DNA of 13,667 bases from Desulfobacteraceae bacterium UBA5852 (GCA_002432195.1 DJGG01000092.1:1-13667), one strand, 5' to 3'; positions 1 through 8,060 are shown, numbered from the stretch's first letter. Translations and numbers: made by a program. The notes: generated by a model from the sequence alone, not told the origin.

Positions 1-623
1 CCACGACCCACAAGACCCTGCGGGGCCCCCGCGGAGGCCTGATCCTGGGGCCCGAACGCCTGGGGGCCCGATTGAACCGGGAAATTTTCCCGGGCATCCA
101 GGGCGGGCCCCTGATGCACATCATCGCCGCCAAGGCCGTGGCCTTCCAGGAGGCCCTGGACCCCGCCTTCCGCACCTACCAGCAAATGGTCCTGACCAAT
201 GCCCTGGCCCTGGCGGAAGGCCTGGCCGCCGCCGGCATCCCGCTGGTCACCGGAGGCACGGACAACCATCTCATGCTGGTCGATTTGCGCCGCCTGGACA
301 TCACCGGGCGCGAGGCCGAGACCCTGCTGGGCGCCGCGGGCATCACCGTGAACAAGAACAGCGTGCCCTTCGAGGAACGGGGCCCCACGGTCACCAGCGG
401 CATCCGCATCGGGACCCCCGCGGTGACCTCGCGGGGCATGGGTCCGGCGGAGATGCGCACCATCGCGGGGTGGATCGTGAACGTCCTGCGGCAGCCCCGG
501 GACCCCCGGGTGCCCAAGATCGTCCAAGGCCAGGTCCGGGAGCTTTGCCGCGCCTATCCCCTGTATGCCGCGCCGCCGCGACCGCAGCCCGTGACGGCCC
601 CCCAGGAGTCCCCCGCCGCATGA
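1..623 (+). CDS. glyA: Serine hydroxymethyltransferase, C-terminal half (partial, cut by window start)
   Basis: This PLP enzyme converts serine plus tetrahydrofolate to glycine plus 5,10-methylene-THF in the cytosol, the main source of one-carbon units. The frame is open from the first bases (first full codon at 3), and 206 residues are visible. They begin within the THKTLRGPRGG motif, whose Lys (codon 12-14) forms the PLP Schiff base. NREIFPGIQGGPLMH and the C-terminal ITVNKNSVPFE and SGIRIGTPAVTSRG blocks are also present. About half of a usual ~415-residue enzyme is here, so the true start lies upstream of the window. The tail after the last conserved block is Pro/Ala-rich. The TGA overlaps the ATG of the next gene (ATGA), which suggests translational coupling with the deaminase. 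Identification is secure. Confidence 0.96.
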   Translation, partial: TTHKTLRGPRGGLILGPERLGARLNREIFPGIQGGPLMHIIAAKAVAFQEALDPAFRTYQQMVLTNALALAEGLAAAGIPLVTGGTDNHLMLVDLRRLDITGREAETLLGAAGITVNKNSVPFEERGPTVTSGIRIGTPAVTSRGMGPAEMRTIAGWIVNVLRQPRDPRVPKIVQGQVRELCRAYPLYAAPPRPQPVTAPQESPAA

Positions 624-1099
624 AGGCCAACCCCCAGCGCCCTTCCTGGGACGATTATTTCATGGGGATCACCACGCTGGTGGCCCGGCGCTCCACCTGC
701 CTGCGGCGCGCGGTGGGTGCCATCATCGTCAAGGACAAGCGCATTCTTTCCACCGGTTACAACGGCGCGCCGGGGGGGGTGCGCCACTGCCGTGAGGTGG
801 GTTGCCTGCGCGAGCGCCTCCAGGTACCTTCCGGTCAACGCCACGAGCTCTGCCGGGGCATTCATGCCGAGCAAAACGCCATCATCCAGGCCGCCTATCA
901 CGGGGTTTCCATACGGGGCGCCTCCCTGTACTGCACCAACCAGCCATGCTCCATCTGCGCCAAGATGATCATCAACGCCGGCATCCGCGAAATCTTCTTC
1001 CAGGCCGCCTACGCCGACCCCATGGCCGCGGAGATGCTCGCCGAAGCCGGTATTCCGGCCACCCAGCTGCATCCTTCCCATGAGGAGGCGTCGCGATGA
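620..1099 (+). CDS. Deoxycytidylate (dCMP) deaminase, zinc-dependent (ComEB-like)
   Basis: The 159-residue protein belongs to the cytidine/deoxycytidylate deaminase fold and is probably a dCMP deaminase making dUMP for thymidylate synthesis. The zinc and catalytic motif is intact: HAE at residues 82-84 (Glu84 as proton shuttle), with Cys110 and Cys113 in the PCSIC motif. The STGYNGAP motif and the upstream Cys/His cluster (about 57-78) resemble ComEB/T4-type dCMP deaminases rather than tRNA or guanine deaminases. The start at 620 was chosen because its ATG overlaps the glyA stop; an in-frame ATG at 470 would sit deep inside glyA. Its TGA in turn overlaps the nrdR ATG. With glyA upstream providing methylene-THF, the context fits dTMP supply. 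Substrate choice is inferred from family resemblance. Confidence 0.9.
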   Translation: MKANPQRPSWDDYFMGITTLVARRSTCLRRAVGAIIVKDKRILSTGYNGAPGGVRHCREVGCLRERLQVPSGQRHELCRGIHAEQNAIIQAAYHGVSIRGASLYCTNQPCSICAKMIINAGIREIFFQAAYADPMAAEMLAEAGIPATQLHPSHEEASR

Positions 1100-1551
1100 A
1101 GTGTCCCTTCTGCAAGGAAATGGACAACAAGGTCATCGATTCCCGCCTGAGCAAGGACGGCAACGAAATCCGCCGACGCCGGGAGTGCCTGGCCTGCAGC
1201 CGCCGGTTCACCACCTACGAGCATATCGAGCAGATTCCCGTCATGATCATCAAGAAGGACGGGCGGCGTGAGGTTTTTTCCCGCGACAAGATCCGCTCGG
1301 GTATCCAGAAAGCCTGCGAAAAGCGCGACATCAGCATGAACATCATCGAAACCTTTCTGGACGACCTGGAAAGGGACCTGGGGGAAACGGGCGAAAAGGA
1401 GATCCCCTCCTCGGTCCTGGGGGAGAAGATCATGGTCAAGCTCCATGAATTGGACGCCGTGGCGTATGTGCGGTTCGCCTCGGTGTACCGCGAGTTCAAG
1501 GACGTCAACGATTTCGTCTCCGAGCTCAAATGTTTTCTGATCGACCGTTGA
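1096..1551 (+). CDS. nrdR: Transcriptional repressor NrdR (ribonucleotide reductase regulator)
   Basis: The 151-residue protein has the standard NrdR length. It starts with a zinc ribbon using Cys3, Cys6, Cys31 and Cys34, including the RRRRECLACSRRFTTYE signature. An ATP-cone domain follows from about residue 49, opening with the typical KKDGRREVFSRDKI stretch. NrdR senses ATP/dATP and represses ribonucleotide reductase genes by binding NrdR boxes. The start overlaps the stop of the dCMP deaminase, with a GAGGAGG ribosome-binding site just upstream inside that gene. Its place between dCMP deaminase and ribD is a common bacterial arrangement. No nrd gene lies in this window, so its targets are elsewhere. 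Nothing in the protein looks broken. Confidence 0.97.
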   Translation: MKCPFCKEMDNKVIDSRLSKDGNEIRRRRECLACSRRFTTYEHIEQIPVMIIKKDGRREVFSRDKIRSGIQKACEKRDISMNIIETFLDDLERDLGETGEKEIPSSVLGEKIMVKLHELDAVAYVRFASVYREFKDVNDFVSELKCFLIDR

Positions 1552-1564
1552 GGACCGCGCCCTC

Positions 1565-2701
1565 ATGAGCGTGCAGCACCCGCGGGACGAATTCTACATG
1601 CGCCTGGCACTGGAATCGGCCGAAGAAGGCGCCGGCCGCACGGCCCCCAACCCCATGGTGGGCGCCGTGGTGGTCCGGGAGCATCGCGTGGTGGGCCGGG
1701 GTTTCCATGCCCGTCTGGGGGGCGCCCACGCCGAGGTGCAAGCCATCGACGCCGCGGGAATCAACGCCCGGGGCGCGACCCTCTATGTCACCCTGGAACC
1801 CTGCAATCATTTCGGCCGCACGCCGCCCTGCACCGCCAAAATTCTGGAGGCGGGCATCGCCCGGGTGGTCGTGGCCATGGAAGACCCCAACCCCCGGGTC
1901 GCCGGCGGGGGCAACGCCCATCTGCAAAGTCGCGGCCTGGCGGTCACCTGCGGCGTCTGCCGCGGGGAAGCCGAAGAGCTCAATCAGGGGTTCATCAAGC
2001 ATGTGCGGTCGGGGCGCCCCTACGTGGTGCTCAAATGGGCGGCCACCCTGGATGGCTTCATCGCCACCGGCAGCGGCGACTCCCGCTGGGTGAGCGGGCC
2101 GGCGGCCCGCCAACGGGTGCATCGCCTGCGGCATCGGAGCGACGCCGTCCTCGTGGGCATCGGTACGGTGCGCGCCGACAACCCGCGCCTGACCACCCGT
2201 TTGGAGGACCGCACCGGCGCCGATCCCCTGCGGGTGATCCTGGACAGCCACCTGTCGCTGCCCACCGACGCCCGGATGCTGACCCAGGACTCCCCGGCCG
2301 CCACCCTGGTGGTGGGGGACCGGGGCGCCGACCCCCGGCGGCGGGCGCGGCTGGAAGCCGCCGGCGCCCAGGTGGTGGTGGGCCCGCGGGGACCCGCGGG
2401 AGTCGATCTGCCGTGGCTGATGGGCCACCTGGGGGAGCTAGGCGTCACCAGTCTCTTGATCGAAGGCGGCAGCCGCGTGGCCGCCGCCAGTCTGGCCGCC
2501 GGCATCGTCGACCGGCTGATGCTGTTCTATGCACCCAAAATTCTGGGGGGCGGCGGCGTGCCCATCTGCCGGGGGCCCGGCGTGGAACGGATGGCCGACT
2601 GCTGGCGGCTTCGGGATGTCCGCCAGAGTCGCCTGGGCGATGACCTCCTGGTGGAGGGATCGCCCGTGCGACCGCCGGCTGCCGGAATTGACAAGGTTTG
2701 A
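1565..2701 (+). CDS. ribD: Bifunctional diaminohydroxyphosphoribosylaminopyrimidine deaminase / 5-amino-6-(5-phosphoribosylamino)uracil reductase
   Basis: RibD catalyses the second and third steps of riboflavin synthesis from the GTP cyclohydrolase II product: pyrimidine deamination, then NADPH-dependent reduction of the ribosyl side chain. The N-terminal deaminase domain (about 1-145) has His55-Ala-Glu57 and a PCNHFGRTPPC motif with zinc ligands Cys80 and Cys89. The reductase domain (about 150-365) starts at VVLKWAATLDG and includes SRWVSGPAAR and the GIGTVRADNPRLT block. At 378 residues the length is normal for a full fusion. The start lies 13 nt after nrdR, with a TGAGGA-type ribosome-binding site at the nrdR stop. 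It opens the riboflavin block of this operon. Confidence 0.97.
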   Translation: MSVQHPRDEFYMRLALESAEEGAGRTAPNPMVGAVVVREHRVVGRGFHARLGGAHAEVQAIDAAGINARGATLYVTLEPCNHFGRTPPCTAKILEAGIARVVVAMEDPNPRVAGGGNAHLQSRGLAVTCGVCRGEAEELNQGFIKHVRSGRPYVVLKWAATLDGFIATGSGDSRWVSGPAARQRVHRLRHRSDAVLVGIGTVRADNPRLTTRLEDRTGADPLRVILDSHLSLPTDARMLTQDSPAATLVVGDRGADPRRRARLEAAGAQVVVGPRGPAGVDLPWLMGHLGELGVTSLLIEGGSRVAAASLAAGIVDRLMLFYAPKILGGGGVPICRGPGVERMADCWRLRDVRQSRLGDDLLVEGSPVRPPAAGIDKV

Positions 2702-2732
2702 GATCAGGCTAATTTTCCCGGTTTGCCAGCAA

Positions 2733-2758
2733 GGCCGGCTCCCCCCTGGAGCCCGGCC
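2733..2758 (+). other. GC-rich hairpin in the ribD-ribE spacer
   Basis: The arms at 2733-2742 (GGCCGGCTCC) and 2748-2758 (GGAGCCCGGCC) pair with one bulged G around a 5-nt CCCCT loop. The short run ATCTTT lies a few bases after the 3' arm. This could be a weak terminator, an attenuator or a processing site inside the rib operon. It is not an FMN riboswitch, since none of the conserved RFN sequence blocks is recognisable. The pairing is visible; the function is not. Confidence 0.3.
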
Positions 2759-2804
2759 GCCGATCTTTGTCAGCCCTTGAGCAGGCTGCCAGCGGAGACG
2801 CGCC

Positions 2805-3470
2805 ATGTTCACCGGTATCATCGAGGGTCTCGGAACCATTGCCGCCCTGCAGCGCAACGCCGGAGGCTGCCGCATGGCCGTGGAGGCGGATTTCGACCTC
2901 GGGGGCACCCGCATCGGCGACAGCATCGCCGTCAATGGCGCCTGCCTCACGGCCGTGACGCTCGGCACCCGGCGCTTCGAGGTGGATCTGTCCCCGGAAT
3001 CCCTGGCCACCACCACTTTCGACCAGGCACGCCCCGGCGACCGGGTCAACCTGGAACGCGCCCTGAGGCTTTCGGACCGTCTGGACGGCCACCTGGTTTC
3101 CGGCCACGTGGACGGCGTCGCCACCCTGCATCAGCGCCGCGAAACCGGCAACACCCTCCGCCTGGTCTTTGCGGCGCCCCCGCCGCTCACCCGGTACATG
3201 ATTGCCAAGGGCTCCGTCGCCGTGGACGGGGTCAGCCTGACCATCAACCATTGCCAGTCCACCGGGTTCGAGGTCTGCATCATCCCCCACACCTCCCGCC
3301 TGACCACCGTTGGCCTGAAACGGCCGGGGGCGCGGGTCAATATCGAAACGGACCTGATCGGCAAATACGTCGAGCGCTTCACCCTGGGCAGCGACCTGCC
3401 GGCGGTATCCGGCAGGGATGGAACCCGGGGGATCGATCGCGAATTCCTGGCCAAAAGCGGTTTCCTCTGA
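2805..3470 (+). CDS. ribE: Riboflavin synthase, alpha subunit
   Basis: The enzyme dismutates two molecules of 6,7-dimethyl-8-ribityllumazine into riboflavin and a pyrimidine that RibH re-uses. The 221-residue protein starts with the hallmark MFTGIIEG and has two lumazine-binding repeats. The first spans about 1-97 (IAVNGACLTAV) and the second about 98-195 (LVSGHVDGVA, SVAVDGVSLTI). The duplicated SGHVDG and V(N/D)G(A/V)(C/S)LT patterns are clear. A GGAG ribosome-binding site at 2794-2797 sits 7 nt before the ATG. The 103-bp spacer from ribD is larger than most in this operon and contains a hairpin. Naming varies: the same gene is ribC in E. coli and ribB in some systems. Confidence 0.97.
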   Translation: MFTGIIEGLGTIAALQRNAGGCRMAVEADFDLGGTRIGDSIAVNGACLTAVTLGTRRFEVDLSPESLATTTFDQARPGDRVNLERALRLSDRLDGHLVSGHVDGVATLHQRRETGNTLRLVFAAPPPLTRYMIAKGSVAVDGVSLTINHCQSTGFEVCIIPHTSRLTTVGLKRPGARVNIETDLIGKYVERFTLGSDLPAVSGRDGTRGIDREFLAKSGFL

Positions 3471-3536
3471 GGCCCGGCCAGCCAAACGCATCACGCCCGC
3501 TCGCAACACCATGAACTCAAAGGAGTAGCCGTCGGC

Positions 3537-4754
3537 ATGCCAAAAATTTCCATCGATAAGGCCATAGATGACATTCGCGAGGGTAAACTGGTCATCCTGG
3601 TGGATGACGAGGATCGGGAAAACGAGGGCGACCTCTGTATCGCCGCCGAAAAGGTGACACCCGAGGCCATCAACTTCATGGCCAAATTCGGGCGGGGCCT
3701 CATCTGCCTGTCGTTGACCGCGGAGAAGGCCGACGCCCTCGACCTATCCCCCATGGTGGACCACAACACGTCGCCCTACCAGACCGGTTTCACCGTTTCC
3801 ATCGAGGCCCGCTGCGGGGTGACCACCGGTATTTCGGCCTTCGATCGGGCCACCACCATCCTCACCGCCATCCGGGAGGAGGCCCGACCGCGGGACCTGG
3901 TGCGCCCCGGGCACATCTTCCCCCTGCGCGCCCGCAAGGGCGGCGTGATGGTGCGCACGGGGCAAACCGAAGGCTCGGTGGACCTGGCCCGCCTGGCGGG
4001 CCTGACCCCCGCCGGGGTGATCTGCGAGGTCATGGACGAGGACGGCAGCATGGCCCGCATGCCCGCCCTGGAAAAGTTCAGCGCCCAGCACGGCATCGGC
4101 ATCTGCACCATCGCCGACCTGGTGGAGTACCGGATGCGCACGGAATCCTTCGTACACCGGTCGGCCGAAACCATCATCCCCACCTCCCTGGCCGGCGACT
4201 TCCGCGCCGTGGTCTATGAAAACGACGTGGACAGCCTCCTGCACATCGCCATGATCAAGGGGGAAATCGACGCCGAAAACCCCACCCTGGTGCGCGTGCA
4301 TTCGGAGTGCCTGACCGGCGACATATTCGGCTCCCTGCGCTGCGACTGCGGCGACCAGCTGCACAAGGCCATGCAGATGATGGACCAGGCGGGCTCCGGG
4401 GTCCTGCTCTACCTGCGCCAGGAAGGCCGCGGCATCGGGCTGGTGAACAAGATCAAGGCCTACGCCCTCCAGGACCAGGGCCTCGATACGGTGGAGGCCA
4501 ACAAGGAACTGGGCTTCAAGTCCGACCTGCGCAACTACGGCATCGGCGCCCAGATCCTGGCCGATCTGGGGGTCCGCAGGATGCGCCTGCTCACCAACAA
4601 CCCGAAGAAGATGGTCGGCTTGCAGGGCTATGGGCTGAGCATCGTGGAGCAGGTGCCCATCGAAATCCCCCCGAACGAGCACAACCGGTGTTACCTCACT
4701 TGCAAGAAGCTCAAAATGGGTCACCTGCTGAAAAACGGCGAGGCCGCACCCTGA
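3537..4754 (+). CDS. ribBA: Bifunctional 3,4-dihydroxy-2-butanone-4-phosphate synthase / GTP cyclohydrolase II
   Basis: This fusion makes both riboflavin precursors: the C4 unit from ribulose 5-phosphate and the pyrimidine from GTP. The DHBP synthase domain (about 1-200) has the metal-binding acidic loop DDEDRENEGDL at 23-33, RPGHIFPLRA at 123-132 and the TGISAFDR block. The GTP cyclohydrolase II domain (about 212-400) has the zinc cysteines Cys258, Cys269 and Cys271 in HSECLTGDIFGSLRCDCGDQ, then RQEGRGIGL with the catalytic Arg region. Both halves look catalytically complete, and 405 residues is the usual length. An AGGAG ribosome-binding site at 3521-3525 precedes the ATG. The upstream 66-bp spacer holds nothing else I can support. 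Confidence 0.97.
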   Translation: MPKISIDKAIDDIREGKLVILVDDEDRENEGDLCIAAEKVTPEAINFMAKFGRGLICLSLTAEKADALDLSPMVDHNTSPYQTGFTVSIEARCGVTTGISAFDRATTILTAIREEARPRDLVRPGHIFPLRARKGGVMVRTGQTEGSVDLARLAGLTPAGVICEVMDEDGSMARMPALEKFSAQHGIGICTIADLVEYRMRTESFVHRSAETIIPTSLAGDFRAVVYENDVDSLLHIAMIKGEIDAENPTLVRVHSECLTGDIFGSLRCDCGDQLHKAMQMMDQAGSGVLLYLRQEGRGIGLVNKIKAYALQDQGLDTVEANKELGFKSDLRNYGIGAQILADLGVRRMRLLTNNPKKMVGLQGYGLSIVEQVPIEIPPNEHNRCYLTCKKLKMGHLLKNGEAAP

Positions 4755-4899
4755 GGCCGGGTTGGGTGACGAGGACCCGCGCCGCTGGACGCCCCACCGG
4801 GGACCGCTGCGCGACGCACCGATATTCCTGAACAATGGCCGTGTGTTGGGTGAAACGGGCGGCCGCTTTGCATGGACACCCATGGGGGAGGAGACCTAA

Positions 4900-5373
4900 A
4901 TGCCCAGAGTGCTTGAAGCCAAACTGCTTGCCGAGGGGAAACGATTCGCGCTCATCGCCAGCCGCTTCAACGACTTCATCACCGACCGCCTGGTGAGCGG
5001 GGCGCTGGATGCGCTGGTCCGCTCCGGCGCCCGCGAGGAGGACATCGATCTCGTCAAGGTGCCCGGGGCCTTCGAGATCCCCCTGGTGGCCCGCAAACTG
5101 GCGACCTCCACCCGCTACCACGCGGTGGTCTGCCTGGGTGCGGTCATCCGGGGCGCCACCCCCCACTTCGACTATGTCAGCGCGGAGGTTTCCAAAGGGG
5201 TGGCCCACGTGGGCCTGGAAACCGGAATCCCCGTCATTTTCGGCATTATCACCGCCGACACCATCGAGCAGGCCATCGAGCGGGCGGGCACCAAGGCCGG
5301 CAACAAGGGCTGGAGCGCCGCCATGGCGGCGGTGGAGATGGCCAACCTCATGGAAGTGGTGGACCAGGCCTGA
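4900..5373 (+). CDS. ribH: 6,7-dimethyl-8-ribityllumazine synthase
   Basis: RibH condenses 5-amino-6-ribitylaminouracil with dihydroxybutanone phosphate to form the lumazine substrate of riboflavin synthase. It usually assembles as 60-mer or smaller shells in the cytosol. The 157-residue protein has the SRFN substrate loop at 21-24, the VPGAFEIPL block at 54-62 and GAVIRGATPHFDYV, with the catalytic His at 89. A strong GGGAGGAG ribosome-binding site at 4886-4893 fixes the start. The 145-bp spacer after ribBA has no gene, and I found no convincing promoter or riboswitch there. nusB begins 2 nt after the stop. Confidence 0.97.
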   Translation: MPRVLEAKLLAEGKRFALIASRFNDFITDRLVSGALDALVRSGAREEDIDLVKVPGAFEIPLVARKLATSTRYHAVVCLGAVIRGATPHFDYVSAEVSKGVAHVGLETGIPVIFGIITADTIEQAIERAGTKAGNKGWSAAMAAVEMANLMEVVDQA

Positions 5374-5375
5374 TC

Positions 5376-5840
5376 ATGGGCAATCGCAGACTGGCACGTG
5401 AATTGGCCATGCAGGCCCTCTTTTTCATCGATTCGAACCCCGGAGACACGGAGGCGGCGCTTGGGCTCTTTTGCCGCAGCTTCACTCCGCCGGAGCGCGT
5501 CCGCCCCTTCTTCCACGACCTGGTGGCCGGCGTGCTGGACGCCCGCCCGGCCATCGACGCGGTCATCCAGCGCTATTCCCAACACTGGAAGATCGACCGC
5601 ATGTCCGGGGTGGACCGCAACATTCTGCGCCTGGCAATATTCGAAATGTTCTGGCGCCTGGATATTCCCGCCAAGGTCTCCATCAACGAAGCCATCGACA
5701 TCGGCAAGAAATTCGGCACCGAGGAGTCCGGGGCGTTCATCAACGGCATCCTGGACGGCATCCGCATCGCCCGGGAAAACGGCGATATCGACCTGGTGGT
5801 GGGGAAGGCGCCGCCGCCGGACGACGATTCTGAAGATTGA
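5376..5840 (+). CDS. nusB: Transcription antitermination factor NusB
   Basis: NusB binds boxA RNA with NusE (ribosomal protein S10) and helps antitermination of rRNA transcription. The 154-residue helical protein has the N-terminal RRLARELAMQALFFID block, the central MSGVDRNILRLAIFEM motif, and the C-terminal KVSINEAIDIGKKFGTEESGAF signature followed by INGILDGI. These make the assignment secure. It is slightly longer than short family members because of an acidic C-terminal tail with PPPDDDSED. It lies 2 nt after ribH, a very common pairing, and probably depends on ribH translation because no strong independent ribosome-binding site is visible. Confidence 0.96.
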   Translation: MGNRRLARELAMQALFFIDSNPGDTEAALGLFCRSFTPPERVRPFFHDLVAGVLDARPAIDAVIQRYSQHWKIDRMSGVDRNILRLAIFEMFWRLDIPAKVSINEAIDIGKKFGTEESGAFINGILDGIRIARENGDIDLVVGKAPPPDDDSED

Positions 5841-5880
5841 GGCTTGTGCGCCGTCCGCCCGGTGGCGCCCAGGCACGTGC

Positions 5881-5886
5881 AGGAGG
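5881..5886 (+). promoter_or_regulatory. Ribosome-binding site that sets a GTG start
   Basis: AGGAGG lies 6 nt before GTG at 5893. It supports that start for the hydrolase instead of the in-frame ATG at 5398, which would overlap nearly all of nusB. Confidence 0.8.
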
Positions 5887-5892
5887 ATTCCA

Positions 5893-6516
5893 GTGATCAT
5901 TCACAAACTGGCCGTCGGCCCCATCATGGCCAATTGCTTCATCGTCGGTTGCGAGGAGTCCCGGGAGGCGGCGGTCATCGATCCCGGGGCCGAAGTGCCG
6001 CGCATCCTGGAGGCGGTGGAGAAGGCGCAGCTCTCCGTCAAGGTCATCATCAACACCCACGGGCATTTCGACCACGTGGGCGGCAACCGTGCCTTGAAGG
6101 CCCACACCGGCGCGCCGCTCCTGATCCACCCGCTGGACGCCCCCATGTTGTCCCGGCTGGCGGAGATGGCCGGGGCTTTCGGGATGCGCAGCGAGAACTC
6201 CCCACCTCCGGACCGCATGGTGGAGGACGGCGACATCATCGCGGTCGGCCGACTCACCCTGGAGGTCATCCATACCCCGGGGCACACCCCGGGCGGCATT
6301 TCCCTAGCCGCTCCCGGCCGCGTTTTCGTCGGAGACACCCTGTTCCAGGGCTCCATCGGACGCACCGACTTCCCAGGGGGCGATTTCGATGCCCTGCTCC
6401 AGAGCATCCGCACGCGGCTTTTCCCCCTGGGCGACGAGGTGACGGTCTATACCGGCCACGGTCCGGAAACCGTCCTGGGGCAGGAAAAGCGCTTCAATCC
6501 CTTTGTAAGCCAATAG
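5893..6516 (+). CDS. MBL-fold metallo-hydrolase, glyoxalase II-like (YcbL/GloB family)
   Basis: The 207-residue protein is a compact single-domain metallo-beta-lactamase-fold hydrolase. Metal ligands are all visible: THGHFDH at 55-61 (His56, His58, Asp60, His61), His131 in TPGHTPGG, Asp148 in VGDTLF and His189 in TGHGPET. This set matches the glyoxalase II-like YcbL type, which hydrolyses thioesters such as S-lactoylglutathione. The longer C-terminal glutathione-binding domain of classical GloB is absent, so the true substrate is uncertain. GTG at 5893 was chosen because a perfect AGGAGG precedes it and conserved family sequence begins there (IIHKLAVGPIMANCFIV). It follows nusB after 52 nt and seems to be the last gene of the + strand operon. 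Confidence 0.9.
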   Translation: MIIHKLAVGPIMANCFIVGCEESREAAVIDPGAEVPRILEAVEKAQLSVKVIINTHGHFDHVGGNRALKAHTGAPLLIHPLDAPMLSRLAEMAGAFGMRSENSPPPDRMVEDGDIIAVGRLTLEVIHTPGHTPGGISLAAPGRVFVGDTLFQGSIGRTDFPGGDFDALLQSIRTRLFPLGDEVTVYTGHGPETVLGQEKRFNPFVSQ

Positions 6517-6554
6517 CCCCGCGGCTGGCGGCTGGCCCGGCAACCCCCGCCGCC

Positions 6555-7961
6555 TCACGATAACGCCGGCGCCGCCGCGCGATACCGGATCTCCCGGCGC
6601 TTGAGGATGTCGTAGTACGTGAGGATCTGCTCCACATAGCGCACCGGCTCTTCCCCGCGGCAATAACCGTGGATCGTCCGGCGGTAGTGGCGCTGCCGGC
6701 TGAGCAGGGGCAGGGTGCGCGCCACGGATGACCAGCGATCCGGGTTCAGCCCGCGCCGACGAGCCAGGTGCCGGGCGTCCTGCACATGCCCATACCCTAC
6801 GTTGTATGCCGCCAGCGCAAAAAAAAGTCGGTCCTGCTCCGTAGCGCCGCGGGAGCGTGCGTGCAGACCGCTGAGGTGGCGCACCCCGGCCGCGATGTTC
6901 TCCGCCGGGTCGTGGGGGTTCTGCACACCCAGCGCGCGCGCCGTGCGCGGCAGCAACTGCATGAGGCCGACAGCTCCGGAGAGGCTCCGCGCCTGGGGCT
7001 GGAAGTGGGACTCCTGATACACCTGCGCGGCCAGCAGGCGCCAGTCGAACCCATGCCGGGCGGCGGCCTCCTCGATCAGGGCCTGATAGAGCGGCAAGCG
7101 GGACCGCAGGCTGCGGTGAAACGCCCGGATATCCACATAGTCATAACTTTCGGTGCCGTAGGTGCGCCGGTAGATCTCCTCAAACCGGCCGTTGGCCTTG
7201 AGCCGGGCGAAAAAGCGGTCGATCTCCCGCCGCAGCCCGGTGGCCTCCGGGTGGACGGCCCAGGCCACCGGCAGATCCCCGGTCAACGGTCCGGCAATGC
7301 GGGCCTCGGGGTAGTAGCGCCGGTTGAGCCGGGCGATGGTCGAGTCGGCCACCGTGATCTCCACGGCCCCCTCGGCCACCTGGCGGATCAGGTCTTCCGC
7401 GGTCAGGTCGTCGTGAAGCACCACCCGCACGTCGATGCCTTCGGTCCGCAGCCGCTCCAGGGTTTCCTGGTAGGCGGTCCCACGACCGACATGCACGCTG
7501 CGTCCCGCCAGATCCCCCGCCGAGAGGTCCGGGGAACGGGACCGGTGCACGACGAGCTGCTGGCGGACGGTCAGGTAGGGGCGGCAGAAAGCCGCCCGGG
7601 CCCTGCGCTCGGGGGTGGCGGTGAGGCCGGCGGCCACGATGTCGGCACGCCCCCCGAGCAATTCCGCCTGCATGTGCTCCCAGCGATGGGCGGTCCCCAA
7701 TTCCAGCCGGACGCCGAGGTGCGCGGCCAGCGCCTGGGCCAGTTCATACTCCAACCCCATGGGTTCGTCGCGATAATAGTAGAAGCAGTGGGCGCTGTTG
7801 CGCGTGAGAACCCGCAGGACGCCAGCCTCCCGTACCTCCGTCAGTCCCGCCATGCGGTATTCGCTCAACCCGGCATAAGTTCCGCAGATGCCCAGATAAA
7901 CTGTCCAGACGAGCAGCCCCAGCCGCCTGCGACCTCGGCCGGACCTCGCACGGCTCCCCAT
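6555..7961 (-). CDS. mltF: Membrane-bound lytic murein transglycosylase F
   Basis: The 468-residue protein has the MltF layout. A basic N-terminus and a hydrophobic segment (about 13-31, LGLLVWTVYLGICGTYAG) form a signal or membrane anchor without a lipobox Cys. A family-3 periplasmic solute-binding domain (about 44-265) follows, then a lytic transglycosylase SLT domain (about 290-425). The catalytic Glu317 lies in QVYQESHF, followed by GAVGLMQLLPRTA and the AAYNVGYGHV block. The enzyme cleaves peptidoglycan glycan strands to 1,6-anhydromuropeptides in the periplasm; the binding domain probably senses muropeptides. A strong AGGAGG precedes the ATG. It is convergent with the hydrolase gene (38-bp gap) and divergent from ispG, so it is a single-gene unit interrupting an otherwise + strand block. 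A periplasmic domain implies a Gram-negative envelope. Confidence 0.93.
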   Translation of the reverse strand: MGSRARSGRGRRRLGLLVWTVYLGICGTYAGLSEYRMAGLTEVREAGVLRVLTRNSAHCFYYYRDEPMGLEYELAQALAAHLGVRLELGTAHRWEHMQAELLGGRADIVAAGLTATPERRARAAFCRPYLTVRQQLVVHRSRSPDLSAGDLAGRSVHVGRGTAYQETLERLRTEGIDVRVVLHDDLTAEDLIRQVAEGAVEITVADSTIARLNRRYYPEARIAGPLTGDLPVAWAVHPEATGLRREIDRFFARLKANGRFEEIYRRTYGTESYDYVDIRAFHRSLRSRLPLYQALIEEAAARHGFDWRLLAAQVYQESHFQPQARSLSGAVGLMQLLPRTARALGVQNPHDPAENIAAGVRHLSGLHARSRGATEQDRLFFALAAYNVGYGHVQDARHLARRRGLNPDRWSSVARTLPLLSRQRHYRRTIHGYCRGEEPVRYVEQILTYYDILKRREIRYRAAAPALS

Positions 7962-7966
7962 GTGGT

Positions 7967-7974
7967 AACCTCCT
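7967..7974 (-). promoter_or_regulatory. Ribosome-binding site of mltF
   Basis: Read on the minus strand this is AGGAGGTT, a near-perfect anti-16S match, 5 nt upstream of the ATG at 7961. It fixes the start of mltF. Confidence 0.8.
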
Positions 7975-8043
7975 GGTAACGGCGCCCCTCAAGCGGGGCA
8001 AGCCCTGGCAGGCTGCGGATAAACTGCGTCTCGGGCCAAAATG

Positions 8044-8060
8044 TCCCGCCGACGGCGGGA
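8044..8060 (-). terminator. Hairpin with T-rich flank, terminator-like on the minus strand
   Basis: TCCCGCC (8044-8050) pairs perfectly with GGCGGGA (8054-8060) around a 3-nt loop. On the minus strand the stem is followed by ACATTTTGG, a short T-run as in a weak intrinsic terminator. It lies about 80 bp upstream of mltF in the mltF reading direction. It might block read-through into mltF, act as a leader attenuator, or be a protein site. The pairing is seen; the role is guessed. Confidence 0.3.

Noticed and set aside
2702..2804. FMN riboswitch before ribE
   Set aside because: None of the conserved RFN blocks is recognisable; only a simple hairpin is seen.
5398..5892. N-terminal extension of the MBL hydrolase to an ATG at 5398
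   Set aside because: It would overlap nusB in another frame; GTG at 5893 has a perfect AGGAGG and begins at conserved family sequence.
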